Origin: Deltaproteobacteria bacterium
GTDB lineage: Bacteria; Desulfobacterota; Desulfobulbia; Desulfobulbales; BM004
DNA: 8,876 nucleotides
NCBI GenBank assembly: GCA_020346205.1
Contig: CP070776.1
Coordinates: 42,761 to 51,636 of the forward strand
Direction of reading: 5' to 3'
The first letter of the stretch is position 1. The number at the start of each line of letters is the position of its first letter. The translations under genes and the position numbers were made by a program. Below the pieces are notes generated by a model. It searched no databases. It was not told the origin of the DNA and worked only from the letters and a program-made list of their open reading frames with translations. Shown here one piece after another: positions 1 to 6,095 of the stretch.

Positions 1-473
1 CGACAGTCAAGGCCGTAGCCGATTAAAAAGCCTTCCTTAACCTCAAAGCCCACGTACTCAATGGCTACCTCAACCTCGCGCCGCTCTTTTTTGTCAATAA
101 GTGTACAGGTACGGACCGACCTTGCCCCCTGTTCCGTTAAATAGTTGTGCAGGCAGTTCAGAGTCAACCCGGTATCAACAATATCCTCAACCACCAGGAT
201 ATCCCTGTCAACAATCTCCAGTTCAACGTTCTTTGTAAAGCGCACCTCACCACAGGACGTGGTTGACATGCCGTAGCTGGCAACCCTGATAAAGTCAAGC
301 TGCAGGTCCAGCTTGATCTCTCTTACCAGGTCGGCCATGAAAATAAAGGCTCCGTTTAAAGCACCTATCACTAAAAGATTAGATCCTGCGTAGTCCTTTG
401 TAATAGCTGCCCCAAGCTCCTGCACCCGCCTGGCAATATCCTCTTTGGATAGAATCAGTTTCTTGTCTGGCAT
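1..473 (-). CDS. hpt: Hypoxanthine phosphoribosyltransferase, C-terminus cut by window edge
   Basis: This enzyme salvages hypoxanthine (and usually guanine) by joining it to PRPP to give IMP or GMP in the cytoplasm. The gene starts at ATG 473-471 and 157 residues are visible. The family is usually about 175-185 residues, so roughly the last 20 lie off the left edge. The PRPP-binding motif VEDIVDTGLTL is at residues 95-105. The flexible-loop region SYGMSTTSCGEV is at 67-77, and the C-terminal GFLIGYGLD signature of HPRTs begins near residue 148. No good Shine-Dalgarno precedes the ATG, only A/T-rich sequence, but no better start is visible. It is transcribed divergently from bioD. Recognition is by direct reading of these motifs. 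The choice of hypoxanthine over xanthine or other purine PRTases is family-level inference. Confidence 0.93.
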   Translation of the reverse strand, partial: MPDKKLILSKEDIARRVQELGAAITKDYAGSNLLVIGALNGAFIFMADLVREIKLDLQLDFIRVASYGMSTTSCGEVRFTKNVELEIVDRDILVVEDIVDTGLTLNCLHNYLTEQGARSVRTCTLIDKKERREVEVAIEYVGFEVKEGFLIGYGLDC

Positions 474-589
474 TTTAAAAGATTGTTTCTTTTTCTGATT
501 TTTTTTAAAAATGTAGTTTTTTTTTCGATGCTTCTCAAGATTTTTAGTATATGCAATCTAAAAATACTAACAAAAACAGCTAAAGGATT
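474..589. promoter_or_regulatory. AT-rich divergent intergenic region between hpt and bioD
   Basis: This 116-nt gap separates two divergent genes and so must hold the start signals of both unless bioD is transcribed from elsewhere. It is dominated by T and A runs. Two overlapping 7-bp inverted repeats are visible: TTTTTAG (541-547) with CTAAAAA (558-564), and TTAGTAT (544-550) with ATACTAA (564-570). I see no convincing -35/-10 pair and no BirA-type operator. The bioD ribosome binding site AAAGGA lies at 582-587, only 2 nt from its ATG. Confidence 0.4.
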
Positions 590-1303
590 ATGGATTTACT
601 GCCGTCAAACACACTTTTTGTCACGGGAACCGATACCTCTGTGGGCAAGACATATGTCTGTGCAAGACTCCTGGAGTTTTTTAAAGATAAGGGAATACAG
701 GCGGGATACCAGAAATGGGTTGCCACAGGAACTGCTAACGGGCTGCCTGAAGATCTTGCTATCTGTTTGGGTGCCGCTGGTATTTCACCAAAGCCTGAGT
801 TTGTTGATCAGCATGTTCCTTACAGTTTCAGGTTTCCAGCCTCCCCTCACCTTGCTGCTGCAATGGAAGACAGGATAGTGGAGCCGGAAGTCATTATAGA
901 AAATTACATAACTCTGGCAGGTAAGTATGAGTACCTTATTGTTGAAGGAGTGGGTGGCCTCATGGTGCCTTTGCGGCGGGACCTGCTGCTGGCTGACCTT
1001 CTTGCCAGGTTGCGCCCCCTGACGCTTGTGGTTGCAAGGAGCGGCCTGGGCACCCTCAACCACACCCTGCTCACCCTTGAAGCCCTGCGGAAAAGGGAAA
1101 TCCCGGTCCTGGGGGTTGTTTTTTCAGATGCAGATACTGAGGAGGATGAAAGGCTGGTGCATGACAACATGCAGACCATTGAAGAGATAGGCCTGGTCAG
1201 AGTGTTAGGACGATTGCAGAGGCACCAGGAAAATGAACAGGCAAAGACAGCTTTTGTGCCGTTCGCACAGGCTATTTTGGAGCATTTCGGGCAAAGAAAA
1301 TAA
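590..1303 (+). CDS. bioD: ATP-dependent dethiobiotin synthase
   Basis: BioD closes the ureido ring of 7,8-diaminopelargonate using CO2 and ATP, giving dethiobiotin, the penultimate step of biotin synthesis in the cytoplasm. The 237-residue length is normal for the family. The P-loop GTDTSVGKT is at residues 13-21, Lys42 sits in the position of the usual substrate-binding lysine, PASPHLAA (83-90) matches the family SPH segment, and VEGVGGLMVPL (118-128) is the family E-G-(A/V)-G-G loop. VARSGLGTLNHT is the conserved strand-loop that follows. One difference is QKWVATGT (41-48), where many family members have K-P-V-x-T/S-G. The ATG at 590 has AAAGGA 2 nt upstream, which is close. No bioA, bioF or bioB is adjacent, so the gene is detached from the rest of its pathway in this window. 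Confidence 0.93.
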   Translation: MDLLPSNTLFVTGTDTSVGKTYVCARLLEFFKDKGIQAGYQKWVATGTANGLPEDLAICLGAAGISPKPEFVDQHVPYSFRFPASPHLAAAMEDRIVEPEVIIENYITLAGKYEYLIVEGVGGLMVPLRRDLLLADLLARLRPLTLVVARSGLGTLNHTLLTLEALRKREIPVLGVVFSDADTEEDERLVHDNMQTIEEIGLVRVLGRLQRHQENEQAKTAFVPFAQAILEHFGQRK

Positions 1304-1492
1304 TAAAAAAATACATTTTTATAATTTATAGGTAGAACTACTGGTTTTTTTGTGATATGTTTTTCCCCTGTTGTATTGACAAAGAGTAGTCTTTTATGTA
1401 ATTTCGACAGGTCGCATTTCTTGGTTTTGGTGAAAGATTTAAACAAGGGTTGTGTTCTAACTATATTATATTATTACTAAAAGAGGTTTCTT
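1304..1492. other. Intergenic region between bioD and the iron-sulfur operon
   Basis: This 189-nt AT-rich gap contains no gene. Just after bioD, a weak imperfect stem around GTAGAACTAC (1332-1341) is followed by seven T residues (1345-1351). It could be a poor intrinsic terminator, but the stem is only about 3-4 bp. The candidate promoter of the downstream operon lies at 1376-1402. Confidence 0.35.
1376..1402 (+). promoter_or_regulatory. Candidate sigma-70-type promoter for the hdrC-like operon
   Basis: A perfect -35 hexamer TTGACA is at 1376-1381. A five-of-six -10 match, TGTAAT, is at 1397-1402 with a 15-nt spacer, slightly shorter than the usual 16-18. Transcription from here would give a leader of about 85 nt before the ATG at 1493. 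The sequence is A/T rich, so a chance match cannot be excluded. Confidence 0.35.
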
Positions 1493-2056
1493 ATGTCTGT
1501 GACGACCAAGGAAATCACCCCTGCCTTTAATTCTGAAGTTACGAAAAAGGAGGGAGGTCAACATCTGAACCGCTGCTTTTCATGTGGTGCCTGCAGCGGT
1601 ATCTGTCCTGTAAGTCAAGCCATTCCGGACTTTGATCCCCGCAAGATCATTCATATGGTACGCATGGGATTGAAGGACCGGCTGCTGAAATCAGACCTGC
1701 TCTGGTTCTGCTCCCAGTGTAAAAGCTGTGTCTTTGTGTGCCCGCAGGATGTGCGCTTTGCTGAGATTGTCGAGGCTCTCTGGGATATGGGGTATGAGCA
1801 GGGTTATATCAACGACCAGGACATTCTTGATAAAGGCAAAGCTGCCTGGGTTGAGCGTGACCAGTGCGTATCATGTCTCACCTGTGTGAGGGTCTGCCCA
1901 TGGGAGATTCCAAAAATGGATGTTGAGGGTGTCGCAACCATTGACATCAGGGATTGCAAAGCCTGCGGCATCTGCGTTGCAGAATGTCCGGCCCAGGCCA
2001 TCAAGCTCAATCAATCCGAGGATGAAGTTCTGATCGCTGCCTGCGGCAGTAAATAA
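1493..2056 (+). CDS. HdrC-like protein with four 4Fe-4S cysteine motifs
   Basis: This cytoplasmic electron-transfer protein of 187 residues is probably a subunit of a heterodisulfide-reductase-like complex. Four C-x2-C-x2-C-x3-C-P motifs are visible: C28/C31/C34/C38, C73/C76/C79/C83, C125/C128/C131/C135 and C155/C158/C161/C165. The first pair, with its 34-residue separation and the DFDPRKIIHMVRMGL helix between, is the HdrC (Fer4_8) arrangement. The second pair is a compact bacterial 2[4Fe-4S] ferredoxin domain. Ordinary HdrC has only the first pair, so this is an HdrC-ferredoxin fusion able to hold four clusters. A further Cys184 lies near the C-terminus. The start is well supported by AGAGG (1482-1486), 6 nt before the ATG. 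It is the first gene of the operon with mvhD-like and metV-like genes. The partner could be HdrA, MetF or another oxidoreductase; no hdrA or hdrB is present here. Confidence 0.85.
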   Translation: MSVTTKEITPAFNSEVTKKEGGQHLNRCFSCGACSGICPVSQAIPDFDPRKIIHMVRMGLKDRLLKSDLLWFCSQCKSCVFVCPQDVRFAEIVEALWDMGYEQGYINDQDILDKGKAAWVERDQCVSCLTCVRVCPWEIPKMDVEGVATIDIRDCKACGICVAECPAQAIKLNQSEDEVLIAACGSK

Positions 2057-2082
2057 GACCACCTTTTTGGCTGGAGTTCACA

Positions 2083-2508
2083 ATGAGCGATTTTACACCG
2101 AATATAAAAGCATTTTGTTGTCATTATACTTCGCAGCAGACCTGCGCAGAAGGAACCGAGGGACTTAAGCAGGACGGATTTCCCGATAGTGTTTCAATTT
2201 TTCGGGTGCCCTGCACAGGAAAAATCCAGGTCAGCGCCCTTCTGCAGGCTTTTGAAGACGGAGCTGATGCTGTTTATGTCGTCGGCTGCCCGGTTGACAG
2301 CTGCCATAATGTTAAAGGCAGCCAGCGTGCGGCAAAAAGGGTGCTGGCTGTTAAACAGGCTTTAACTGAGTTGGACGTGGAAGCTGAGCGCATAGAAATG
2401 TTCCACCTGGAAAGGGGATTTCATCCCGAATTTGTAGGTGTAGCCCAGGAAATGGACAAGAAGATTCAAAAAATAGGACCAAGCCCGCTCAAAGGAGAAT
2501 CAGAATGA
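2083..2508 (+). CDS. MvhD/FlpD-family hydrogenase iron-sulfur subunit
   Basis: This 141-residue protein belongs to the MvhD/FlpD family. These small [2Fe-2S] proteins pass electrons between a hydrogenase or formate dehydrogenase, or a MetFV unit, and HdrA. Family hallmarks are present: an N-terminal cysteine region (C12, C13, C21), the R-V-P-C-T-G-K segment with C44, and VVGCPVDSCHNVKGS (67-81), which corresponds to the family G-C-x4-C-H-x3-G signature with C69 and C74. The N-terminal part is divergent: the usual C-x2-C-x-Y-x-G-A-D is replaced by F-C-C-H-Y-T, and C21 may substitute for a missing ligand. GGAG (2073-2076) lies 6 nt before the ATG. The stop overlaps the next start as ATGA, which suggests translational coupling with the MetV-like protein. 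The assignment to family is strong; the redox partner is inferred. Confidence 0.87.
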   Translation: MSDFTPNIKAFCCHYTSQQTCAEGTEGLKQDGFPDSVSIFRVPCTGKIQVSALLQAFEDGADAVYVVGCPVDSCHNVKGSQRAAKRVLAVKQALTELDVEAERIEMFHLERGFHPEFVGVAQEMDKKIQKIGPSPLKGESE

Positions 2509-3173
2509 TAATTGCAGAGCGAAAACCCATTGCCGAGATTGTTGAAATGACCAAGGACCATGACAAGATCCTGGTCCTGGGATGCCGTGGATGTGTAACA
2601 GTCTGTTCTGCCGGCGGCGAACGGGAGGTTGAGATTCTTGCCTCACTCATCCGTCTTGGTGCCAAGAAGAACGGACGCACTGTTGAGGTCCAGGAAGGAA
2701 CCCTGGTCCGCCAGTGTGACAAGGAATATATAGACACTCTGGATCAATGGGATGGTGAGTATGATGCCATTGTTTCCATGGCCTGTGGTGTAGGGGTTAA
2801 TTTTATTGCCAACCTGCGCCCGACTACCATGGTCTACCCCGGAGTCAATACGACATTTTTCGGAGGCTCTGAAGATCAGGGCGTGTGGACCGAGCAGTGT
2901 GCCGGCTGCGGCAACTGCGTCCTGCACCTGACCGGCGGACTCTGCCCTGTTGCCAGGTGCGCCAAGGAATTGATGAACGGCCCCTGCGGCGGCTCCCAGA
3001 ACGGCAAGTGCGAGATCCACTCTGAGGTTGACTGTATCTGGCAGTTAATCCATGACCGTCTGGAGCGTTTGGACCGCAAGGAACAGATGCTTGAAGTCGC
3101 ACCTATTCGTGACTGGCGGCCGGCCGGCCACGGCGGCCCGCGCAAGAATTCACGCGACGACCTGACTGTTTAA
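2505..3173 (+). CDS. metV: MetV-like methylenetetrahydrofolate reductase C-terminal-domain protein
   Basis: This 222-residue protein belongs to the MTHFR C-terminal (MetV) family, the iron-sulfur partner of MetF in the methyl branch of the Wood-Ljungdahl pathway. Cysteine groups are G-C-R-G-C-V-T-V-C-S-A-G-G-E (C27, C30, C34), C71, C94, C132/C135/C138, and the family-diagnostic CPVARC...NGPCGGS...GKCE segment at 147-170 (C147, C152, C161, C169), plus C177. Such proteins are expected to bind iron-sulfur clusters and possibly zinc. A full AAAGGAG (2491-2497) lies 7 nt upstream, and the start overlaps the mvhD-like stop by 4 nt. In known systems metF is normally the direct neighbour. Here the next gene is mobB and no metF is in the window. 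The C-terminus (residues 200-222) is basic and probably disordered. Family confidence is high; that it works with a MetF encoded elsewhere is inference. Confidence 0.87.
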   Translation: MIIAERKPIAEIVEMTKDHDKILVLGCRGCVTVCSAGGEREVEILASLIRLGAKKNGRTVEVQEGTLVRQCDKEYIDTLDQWDGEYDAIVSMACGVGVNFIANLRPTTMVYPGVNTTFFGGSEDQGVWTEQCAGCGNCVLHLTGGLCPVARCAKELMNGPCGGSQNGKCEIHSEVDCIWQLIHDRLERLDRKEQMLEVAPIRDWRPAGHGGPRKNSRDDLTV

Positions 3174-3182
3174 AGGATCATT

Positions 3183-3677
3183 ATGCCGCCTGTTTTGGCA
3201 ATCATCGGCAAACCCAACTGCGGCAAAACAACCCTTCTAGAAAAACTTATCCCAGCCCTCTGTGACAGGGGGCTGAGTATAGGTACCATTAAACATCATC
3301 ACGGGGATATCGAGATGGACATTCCCGGCAAGGACACCTGGCGCCACAAGCAGGCCGGCGCCCGGACAGTCCTTCTGTCTTCTCCCACCGGCATAGGTCT
3401 CATTCAGGATGTTGAGGAGGATTCTTCTATTGAAGACCTTGTCAGTCAATATTTTAAAAATCATGACCTGGTTATAGCCGAAGGTTATAAATGGTCCACG
3501 CTTCCCAAAATTGAAGTTTTCAGAAGTGCGGTTTACGATGAGCCTATGAATGACCCGGGCAATACGCTTATTGCCATGGTCAGTGATGTTGATGCCCGTC
3601 AGGGACTGCCCCACTTCGGATTTGATGAAATCGAGCCATTGACGGACTTTATACTGGAGCAAATAGTAAACAGTTAA
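3183..3677 (+). CDS. mobB: Molybdopterin-guanine dinucleotide biosynthesis protein MobB
   Basis: MobB is a GTP-binding accessory protein that works with MobA when GMP is attached to molybdopterin to form the guanine dinucleotide cofactor of DMSO-reductase-family enzymes. The 164 residues match the family length. The P-loop GKPNCGKTT is at 9-17, where many members have G-x-S-G-x-GKTT. TIKHHHGDIEMDIPGKDTWR begins at residue 35 and contains the MobB signature GKDTWRHKQAGA. The segment EGYKWSTLPKIEVFR at 100-114 is the second conserved block. AAGGA (3173-3177) lies 5 nt before the ATG and overlaps the metV stop codon. The gap to metV is 9 nt and to mobA 3 nt, so all three are almost certainly co-transcribed. 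This ties cofactor supply to the iron-sulfur module upstream. Confidence 0.93.
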   Translation: MPPVLAIIGKPNCGKTTLLEKLIPALCDRGLSIGTIKHHHGDIEMDIPGKDTWRHKQAGARTVLLSSPTGIGLIQDVEEDSSIEDLVSQYFKNHDLVIAEGYKWSTLPKIEVFRSAVYDEPMNDPGNTLIAMVSDVDARQGLPHFGFDEIEPLTDFILEQIVNS

Positions 3678-3680
3678 AAA

Positions 3681-4268
3681 ATGGAGCCTATACAGGATAA
3701 AACAGGTGTGATCCTGGCAGGGGGGCAAAGCAGCCGCTTCGGCAGCAACAAGGCCTTTGCCCTGTGGCAAGGTAAATACCTCATCCAGCATGTCAGGGAC
3801 ACCCTGGCAGCCGTGTTTAGTGACCTTCTGTTGGTCACCAACACTCCGGCAGATTACGAATTTTTGGATATACCCATGACTATGGACATGTTTCAGAGTA
3901 AGGGGCCGCTGGCGGGCATCCATGCAGGCCTGCACCATACAGTTAAGCAGTGGATATTTGTGATTGGCTGTGATATGCCGGCAGTCACTCCTGAATTAAT
4001 TGTCTTTCTGTGCGGTCTTGCTCAAGAAGACTATAATGCTGTGATTCCCTGGTTGAAAACAGGAGCAGAACCCCTATGCGGCCTGTATCATAAAACTGCG
4101 CTTGAGACTATCGAAATGCAACTGGGAAAGGAAAAATTTCAAGTACAGGAGATGCTGGAAAAATTATCAGTCAGAAAGGTAAAAGAGCAGGAACTTCAAC
4201 TGGTCACAGAAGGACTCAAGGTTTTTTCTAATATTAATCGCGAGCAGGACCTGGACAGTTTGTCTTGA
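3681..4268 (+). CDS. mobA: Molybdenum cofactor guanylyltransferase MobA
   Basis: MobA transfers GMP from GTP to molybdopterin, making the molybdopterin guanine dinucleotide used by enzymes such as formate dehydrogenase and nitrate reductase. The protein has 195 residues, a typical length. The nucleotide-binding loop LAGGQSSRFGSNKAF is at 12-26, GPLAGIHAGL at 75-84, the metal-binding aspartate lies in CDMP (97-100), EPLCGLY at 130-136, and the C-terminal F-S-N-I-N followed by DL at 182-191 is the family end signature. The start at 3681 is only 3 nt after the mobB stop and has no good Shine-Dalgarno, so translation probably depends on coupling to mobB. The alternative family member MocA (cytidylyltransferase) is less likely because of the MobB partner. 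It is the last gene of the five-gene run. Confidence 0.93.
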   Translation: MEPIQDKTGVILAGGQSSRFGSNKAFALWQGKYLIQHVRDTLAAVFSDLLLVTNTPADYEFLDIPMTMDMFQSKGPLAGIHAGLHHTVKQWIFVIGCDMPAVTPELIVFLCGLAQEDYNAVIPWLKTGAEPLCGLYHKTALETIEMQLGKEKFQVQEMLEKLSVRKVKEQELQLVTEGLKVFSNINREQDLDSLS

Positions 4269-4611
4269 AGTAGAGGGTCATTCGCCCCCCCCAAGCCTGT
4301 TTAATTGCATTTAGTAAAGGCCAGTAGTTATTGAGACATAGACAAGTCTTTATTTCCCCTATATTATTGCTATTTTCTTGGTTTGAGACTCTAATACTTG
4401 CCCCGCTTTCAAGGAAGACATTACACAAAAGACATCACGAATTTGCATTTAAAGAGTTGCAAGCAAGGAGTTAAATCTACTATGTATATGCGCAACATTA
4501 AGGGGCGGACTGAATAATTACGTTGCAAGAGTTTCAGATTGTGCCTTAAAATTGAGCTGAGTTTCACCTGTTAAGTAACTAAAAAAATAAAAACTATCCC
4601 CGGATGAAAAA
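4269..4611. other. 343-nt non-coding gap between mobA and the HAD gene
   Basis: I find no tRNA fold, recognisable riboswitch or conserved gene here. It starts with a run of eight C residues (4285-4292). No convincing rho-independent terminator follows mobA. An 11-codon ORF (4482-4517, reading MYMRNIKGRTE) is preceded by AAGGAG at 4465-4470, but the 11-nt spacing is long and coding status is doubtful. The 8-mer GTTGCAAG occurs twice (4456-4463 and 4522-4529). The last 60 nt are A-rich and presumably contain the promoter of the next gene, but no hexamer pair stands out. Confidence 0.5.
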
Positions 4612-5262
4612 ATGTTTGGATTATTCCGTAAGAAAAAAGAGGTACCCCCAGAAACAGAAAGCAAAATTGTACCTGCAGAAGAAAAACGCATTTATATTTT
4701 TGATTTTGACCGTACCATAACCATTCTGCATACAGGTGCGCTTGCCTACGGCAATGAACTTACACCTGCCTTTATCCAAAAGAACGTAAAAAAAGGATTT
4801 CCTGAGTTTGTCAGCAAGGTTATTAACAAAGGCCATACCGTATATATTGCCTCATATAGCGACGACTCCAATGCTGATACTGTAGAAGGTGAGGCACTTT
4901 CAGGCCATGAACTCATTAAATTCTACATGGACCTTGTTTTTGGCCAGGACCAGACCTTATTTGCACCCCCCAAGGTAAATGGAGAGGGGGGCTCAGTCAA
5001 TCCAGGCAATATTATTGCCAATAACAGCCAGGATTACAAAAAGTTTCACCTCGATATTATTGTTCAACAGGAAGGCTTGGACCAGAATAACCCGGAAGAT
5101 ATGAAACGGATTTACCTCCTTGAGGATGATGAGGATGTGGTTCGCTATTTCATGGAAAAAGGCTGCACGATCATTGTGCCCTTTTCCGCTTCAAGGTCTG
5201 CAGATACTGCGGCTACCAAAACATTGTTTACCTCTTATATGCCGGCAGCTTTTATCACATAA
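4612..5262 (+). CDS. HAD-superfamily protein, specific function unknown
   Basis: This 216-residue protein has the haloacid dehalogenase fold signatures. Motif I is DFDRTIT (31-37, nucleophile D31 and acid D33), a motif II candidate is the serine in YIASYSDD (78-85), a lysine for motif III could be K143 or K144, and the acidic motif LLEDDEDVV is at 169-177. Members are mostly Mg-dependent phosphatases or phosphotransferases, and all four catalytic elements appear present, so it is probably active. The first 25 residues are basic (FRKKK) then Glu/Pro-rich, resembling a flexible tail and not a signal peptide. The substrate cannot be told from the sequence. The start at 4612 has a weak GGATG about 5 nt upstream; ATG 4604 is out of frame. 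Its stop is 35 nt before the ATG at 5298 of the next gene, so the two are probably co-transcribed. Confidence 0.75.
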   Translation: MFGLFRKKKEVPPETESKIVPAEEKRIYIFDFDRTITILHTGALAYGNELTPAFIQKNVKKGFPEFVSKVINKGHTVYIASYSDDSNADTVEGEALSGHELIKFYMDLVFGQDQTLFAPPKVNGEGGSVNPGNIIANNSQDYKKFHLDIIVQQEGLDQNNPEDMKRIYLLEDDEDVVRYFMEKGCTIIVPFSASRSADTAATKTLFTSYMPAAFIT

Positions 5263-5291
5263 TCCTGATGAACCGTTCCACTCATTAGTTT

Positions 5292-6068
5292 GTGACCATG
5301 ATGCAGCACACAACATTATCTGATAAACCTTTCACTGTTTTGTTGCAGGAAATTGATCATGTCGAAATGCTTCCAGTTGGTATCGACGATCAGGATGAGA
5401 TGCTTGGCGCAACCCGGGAAAGCATTGCCGTGGTATTTAATGAGTTCCTGGAGGTGAAGGGATATGACGCTGAACGGGTCTCGGTTATTGACTGCTTTCT
5501 TTTTCTCTTCAATGACCCAAAGTTTTCCAAGTGGCATACATTAAACTGGTGGGAGCAAAGAAAGCAGGTCCAGAAACTCAAGGACCATCAATTTTATAAA
5601 GGTCGCACGCATGACCTGCTTGCGACGTCTTACCTGGCTCCCTATATCGGGTATTCAGATGATATGGTAGCCAAAAGTACAGATCCTAAGGTAAAACATG
5701 CCTGGATGCGCAAACGCCTTGCGCTTAAAGAGTGTTTCTGGAATACCATCGATAGTGTCTCACATGCGGCGTACTATCAAAAAAAATACCAGGAGCTTTA
5801 CCCGGCTCTCTGCGTGTTCATCTGCAATATTATTGAGAAGAATGGCCGGAAAAAAGAGCTTTTTATTGGTATCGACAATGGCACCGGCTTTCTGTATAAA
5901 AAAAAGAGCAGGGAGTCTTCCCTGATCCGCCTTTTTTATAAGACCTACAAATTTTTTGTCAGAAGCGGCGTGTTTTACATTGGCGGTCTGGAGCTGGGAT
6001 TGTTGGAAACAGACAGCGAGCTATCCTGTCATGGATCAGGTGCAGTTGTCTTTCAGGGATGGAGATGA
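5292..6068 (+). CDS. Protein of unknown function, partner of the HAD gene
   Basis: I do not recognise this 256-258-residue protein. The longest start is GTG 5292, but ATG 5298 or ATG 5301 in the same frame are at least as likely; none has a clear Shine-Dalgarno. The frame stays open to 6068 and its codon use looks coding. Visible features are a tryptophan/lysine-rich stretch (WHTLNWWEQRKQVQKLKDHQ, 81-100), a Tyr/His segment (SVSHAAYYQKKYQELY, 155-170), a glycine-rich strand pattern FIGIDNGTGFLYKKK (191-205) and a final V-V-F-Q-G-W-R end. There is no signal peptide and no long membrane helix; LYPALCVFICNII (169-181) is too short. It looks soluble and alpha/beta. It follows the HAD gene closely and converges on the large membrane protein gene, with only 27 nt between. 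Confidence 0.7.
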   Translation: MTMMQHTTLSDKPFTVLLQEIDHVEMLPVGIDDQDEMLGATRESIAVVFNEFLEVKGYDAERVSVIDCFLFLFNDPKFSKWHTLNWWEQRKQVQKLKDHQFYKGRTHDLLATSYLAPYIGYSDDMVAKSTDPKVKHAWMRKRLALKECFWNTIDSVSHAAYYQKKYQELYPALCVFICNIIEKNGRKKELFIGIDNGTGFLYKKKSRESSLIRLFYKTYKFFVRSGVFYIGGLELGLLETDSELSCHGSGAVVFQGWR

Positions 6069-6095
6069 TCAGGTATTAAAAGCCATTTGATAAAA

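Noticed and set aside
483..878. Plus-strand open frame starting in the hpt-bioD gap
   Set aside because: It is out of frame with bioD, starts in poly-T sequence giving a Phe/Leu-rich peptide, and overlaps the bioD P-loop region.
904..1446. Minus-strand open frame (180 codons) opposite bioD and the following gap
   Set aside because: The translation is low complexity (Arg/Ser rich) over the bioD part and bioD is clearly the real gene there.
3237..3938. Long minus-strand open frame (233 codons) opposite mobB and mobA
   Set aside because: It spans two well-recognised plus-strand genes, its translation shows no family motif and it is explained as their antisense shadow.
4285..4292. Run of eight C residues as a phase-variable tract
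   Set aside because: It lies after the mobA stop, not within a coding frame or between evident promoter elements, so slippage would have no clear effect.
4269..4611. tRNA, small RNA or riboswitch in the mobA-HAD gap, including a molybdenum cofactor riboswitch
   Set aside because: No cloverleaf or conserved riboswitch core could be traced by eye, and the gap lies after, not before, the mob genes.
6069..6095. Terminator between the convergent genes
   Set aside because: The 27-nt gap has no GC-rich stem or T run that would form an intrinsic terminator in either direction.
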